Source: an uncultured Verrucomicrobiota bacterium (GTDB lineage: Bacteria > Verrucomicrobiota > Verrucomicrobiia > Limisphaerales > UBA9464). Taken from it: DNA of 64,000 bases. Each line of letters begins with the position of its first letter. Position 1 is the first letter of the stretch. Below are positions 61,772-64,000 of the stretch, piece after piece. The stretch spans positions 124,001 through 188,000 of the forward strand of contig CAIXUG010000026.1 of assembly GCA_903922605.1 (NCBI GenBank). Reading direction: 5' to 3'. The notes below the pieces were generated by a model. That model worked only from the letters and a program-made list of their open reading frames with translations, was not told the origin of the DNA and did no database searches. The position numbers and the translations under genes are program-made.

Positions 61772-62530
61772 ATGCAAACTCTCCTCCGCCTCCTTGCCCT
61801 CGTCTCACTCCTGACCGCCCTGCAGCCGGCCCGAGCCCAGACTCGTGATGCTAATCGTTCCTCCTTCGTCGTGCCGCAGGCGCGCCCTTGGAACCACCCG
61901 CCGGCCATGGGCTCCGTAACGCTCACCGCCGCCGAGGCGCGGGTGGACGTCGCCGGCCAGGTCGCCACCACCACGCTCGACTTTGCGCTGACCAACACCT
62001 TCGCCACCCGCCTCGAGTCCGAACTGGTCATCCCCGTGCCCGAGGGCGCGGTGCTGCGCGGCTTCGAGTTTCAGGGGCTGGCCAAAGAGCCGACCGCCAG
62101 GCTGCTGATCAAGGAGGAGGCTCGCCACACCTACGATACCATCGTCGCGCAGATGCGTGATCCCGCACTGCTGGAGTTCATCGGCTGCAATCTCATTCGC
62201 AGCAGTGTCTTCCCCGTCGAACCCCGGGCCGGTCAGCACGTGCGCGTCGTGTATGAGCAGCTGCTCGCCGCCGACGGTGCCCGGGTCGATTACGCCCTGC
62301 CCCGTAGCGAATCGCTGGACTATCAGGTGCCCTGGAAAATCCAGGTGACGGTCCATGATTCCCAGGCGATCGCCACCGCGTACTCGCCCAGCCACAAGGT
62401 GGAGACCGAGCGACTGGACGAACGCGCGTTGAAAATCCGGCTCGCCCATGAAGCCTGCGCTGAACCGGGCCCGTTCCGGCTCTCCTGGCTGCGCGAAACC
62501 AAGGAGGTCACCGCGTCGCTGCTCGCGTAA
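61772..62530 (+). CDS. Exported VIT-domain protein ending at an early TAA, possibly truncated
   Basis: A 252-residue protein with a signal peptide (MQTLLRLLALVSLLTALQPARA) and a vault/inter-alpha-trypsin (VIT) domain (about residues 45-250): ELVIPVPEGAVLRGFEFQ, then the motif EEARHTYDTIVAQMRDPALLEFIG and FPVEPRAGQHVRVVYEQLL. VIT proteins normally continue into a von Willebrand A domain. Here TAA 62528-62530 stops the frame at the point where relatives read SLLAYPDPK, and the bases after it (in the same frame) give PDAK. The VWA part is missing and a histidine kinase follows in frame, so the gene may be the remnant of a deletion. Confidence 0.75.
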   Translation: MQTLLRLLALVSLLTALQPARAQTRDANRSSFVVPQARPWNHPPAMGSVTLTAAEARVDVAGQVATTTLDFALTNTFATRLESELVIPVPEGAVLRGFEFQGLAKEPTARLLIKEEARHTYDTIVAQMRDPALLEFIGCNLIRSSVFPVEPRAGQHVRVVYEQLLAADGARVDYALPRSESLDYQVPWKIQVTVHDSQAIATAYSPSHKVETERLDERALKIRLAHEACAEPGPFRLSWLRETKEVTASLLA

Positions 62531-62542
62531 CCGGATGCCAAG

Positions 62543-64000
62543 ATGATGGACTCCGCCCTTGCCCTGTTGCTGGCGCAGGAAAACGCCCGCCCGTGGTCGG
62601 ACTACGACGCGTTTCATCCGGCCGAGCGGGCCTTCACCAAAAAGCAGACGGCCTTTCCGCCCGGTGAAGTGTTGGTGCCGTCGCCGCTGCTGGGCAATGC
62701 CGTCAGCAACGTGCTGCTCCATTTCCAGTTCGGTCCCGATGGGAATTTTACCTCACCCGAAATCCCTGCCGCCACGGAACGCCGTCTCGCGGGGAACGTG
62801 GCGCTGGCGGCCGGCGCAACTGAGATTCTGGCCGCACGTCTTCTCCAATTGGAGCGAATGATGGCTCAGGGTGGCCAGGTCCCGAAACGCTCTGCATCCG
62901 CCATGGATCCGGTACTGGCTCGCCGGCATGGGCTTGTACCCCGTTCCAAACCTTCCCTCTCAAATCGTGACCAGGTAACCGAGGCAGCCACCACCCAACT
63001 GGCCAAAGACGCTTCTTCCGCAACGGAACCCACCGTTATCGAACCGCCCCGGCCCCAGGATCTCGCCAGCCAAAGCTATCTTAACAACAGCGAATGGCGG
63101 GCCCGCGCCAACGTGGTGCAAAACGGGCAGGGACAGGGCGGTCAAAATGGCGCACGCTACGGATTTGATGTGGAGGGAATTACCAACCGCGCCCAGTCCG
63201 TTTCCATCACCAATGCAATCCGGACACTCATCACCCAACCGCGCGCCATCGGCTCTTTCGCGGCAAATTGGCTGGGCGAAGAACTGGTGCTGACGCGCCG
63301 CGTCGAGTTTGCCGACACCTGGCGTATCCAGGGCTGTTGGCTCGACTGGCCTTCCTTGCGGACTTCGCTGCTCGCCAACGTGCGCGACCTCCTGCCCAGG
63401 GCCAGCCTCCAGCCAGCGACTGATCCGGCCAATCCTCCGGGCGGCCGCCATCTGGTCGCGCTGCCGTTGCGCTTGGAAACGGGGCCGCTCACTTCCGCGA
63501 TTCCCGCCTCTTGGTCCCCGCTGAGGCTGACACTGGTGCTGGCGTGGGCGGGGGCGTTTCTGGCGGCGCTCGCGGTCGCCCTGCTTCTGCACGGCACCTT
63601 GGCGCTGAGCGAACGCCGCGCCGCGTTCGTCTCTGCCGTCACGCATGAGCTGCGCACGCCACTGACGACCTTCCAGATGTATTCCGAGATGCTGGCCGAA
63701 GGCATGGTCACCAATCCCGCCCAACAGCAGAACTACCTCGCGACGCTGCGCTCCGAGGCGGGACGGCTCGGCCATCTCGTCGAAAACGTGCTTTCCTACG
63801 CGCGGCTGGAACGCGGCAGCGCTCGGGGCCGGGTGGAAACAATCACCGTCGGGGCACTCCTCGAACGGACACGCGAGCGGCTGGCACCCCGGGCCAAACA
63901 GGCCTGCCTGACGCTGCTCGTGGAGGCCGGAGCGGCGGCCGATCTTACGGTGTGCACGGACGTCAGCGCCGTGGAACAGATCCTGTTCAACCTCGTCGAC
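62543..64000 (+). CDS. Sensor histidine kinase, 3' end outside the window
   Basis: At least 486 residues, open to the window edge. Residues 1-330 form an unusual sensor region (MDSALALLLAQENARPWSDY, then PAERAFTKKQTAFPPGEVLVPSPLL); residues about 332-356 are a membrane helix (LRLTLVLAWAGAFLAALAVALLL); the H-box VTHELRTPLTTFQMYSEM puts the phospho-acceptor at His368, and the N-box begins at the edge (ILFNLVD). In related kinases an N-terminal membrane helix precedes the MDSALA segment; here it is absent, and the ORF starts 12 bases after the VIT stop in the same frame. The sensor would therefore lack its first anchor. ATP-binding domain not seen. Confidence 0.85.
   Translation, partial: MMDSALALLLAQENARPWSDYDAFHPAERAFTKKQTAFPPGEVLVPSPLLGNAVSNVLLHFQFGPDGNFTSPEIPAATERRLAGNVALAAGATEILAARLLQLERMMAQGGQVPKRSASAMDPVLARRHGLVPRSKPSLSNRDQVTEAATTQLAKDASSATEPTVIEPPRPQDLASQSYLNNSEWRARANVVQNGQGQGGQNGARYGFDVEGITNRAQSVSITNAIRTLITQPRAIGSFAANWLGEELVLTRRVEFADTWRIQGCWLDWPSLRTSLLANVRDLLPRASLQPATDPANPPGGRHLVALPLRLETGPLTSAIPASWSPLRLTLVLAWAGAFLAALAVALLLHGTLALSERRAAFVSAVTHELRTPLTTFQMYSEMLAEGMVTNPAQQQNYLATLRSEAGRLGHLVENVLSYARLERGSARGRVETITVGALLERTRERLAPRAKQACLTLLVEAGAAADLTVCTDVSAVEQILFNLVD

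Overview
The window is a GC-rich (roughly 60-65% by eye), gene-dense chromosomal segment of a Gram-negative bacterium. It is most likely a member of the Verrucomicrobiota (Pedosphaera/Limisphaera-like) in the PVC superphylum. The outer membrane is implied by lpxA, lgt and a porin-like barrel. The PVC affiliation rests on the giant one-heme 'putative heme-binding domain' protein fused to a ThuA-like domain, on signal-peptide proteins with NHL, SBBP and LVIVD propellers, on squalene-hopene cyclase, and on intergenic short-repeat arrays. No phage, transposase, CRISPR array, rRNA or plasmid gene was seen.

Layout. 1-4.6 kb: PIG-L deacetylase, glucosamine-6-phosphate deaminase-like protein, a MOSC-domain gene cut by one in-frame TAG, an AT-rich exported protein gene, and lgt. 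4.6-9.8 kb (minus): an exported cluster DUF4331 - TPR - HupE/UreJ - SBBP propeller. 9.9-12.4 kb: aroC and an exported glycoside-hydrolase-like protein. 12.5-22.9 kb: a tandem GlcG/HbpS-like protein facing a four-gene plus-strand operon with an outer-membrane barrel, a membrane-anchored protein, a 1325-residue decaheme cytochrome with an LVIVD propeller, and an NHL protein. 22.9-30.1 kb: small accessory genes, a CehA/McbA-like metallohydrolase, an RmlD-like reductase, gluQRS, a Bax-inhibitor-1-like membrane protein and apt. 30.2-35.7 kb: shc and, divergent from it, the PVC cytochrome-ThuA protein. 35.9-41.3 kb (plus): housekeeping genes prs, rplY, pth, rpsF, ssb, rplI, dnaB. 41.4-45.7 kb: small membrane protein, ald, radC, an AT-rich DUF2971 gene and lpxA. 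46-59.9 kb (minus): a complex I operon nuoBCDEFGHIJKLMN with tRNA-Gln(CUG) inserted in antisense between nuoE and nuoF and without nuoA upstream of nuoB. 60-61.6 kb (minus): aat, a DUF2017-like gene and clpS, an apparent N-degron module. 61.8-64 kb: a VIT-domain ORF and a sensor histidine kinase in the same frame that runs off the window.

How the genes work together. Complex I provides NADH-driven proton pumping. Hopanoid synthesis (shc), lipid A initiation (lpxA) and lipoprotein modification (lgt) build the envelope. The barrel, decaheme and NHL operon looks like a cell-surface or periplasmic electron-transfer assembly of unknown substrate. Aat would create Leu/Phe N-degrons that ClpS would hand to ClpAP, with the DUF2017-like protein as an unexplained third member.

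The most unusual non-coding signal is a set of four arrays of a 7-base unit, TTTGARC, placed just upstream of starts or just after a stop. Long structured inverted repeats also occur in three intergenic gaps. Starts were adjusted by hand where family alignment or overlap with the upstream stop made another codon better; those choices are stated in each entry.
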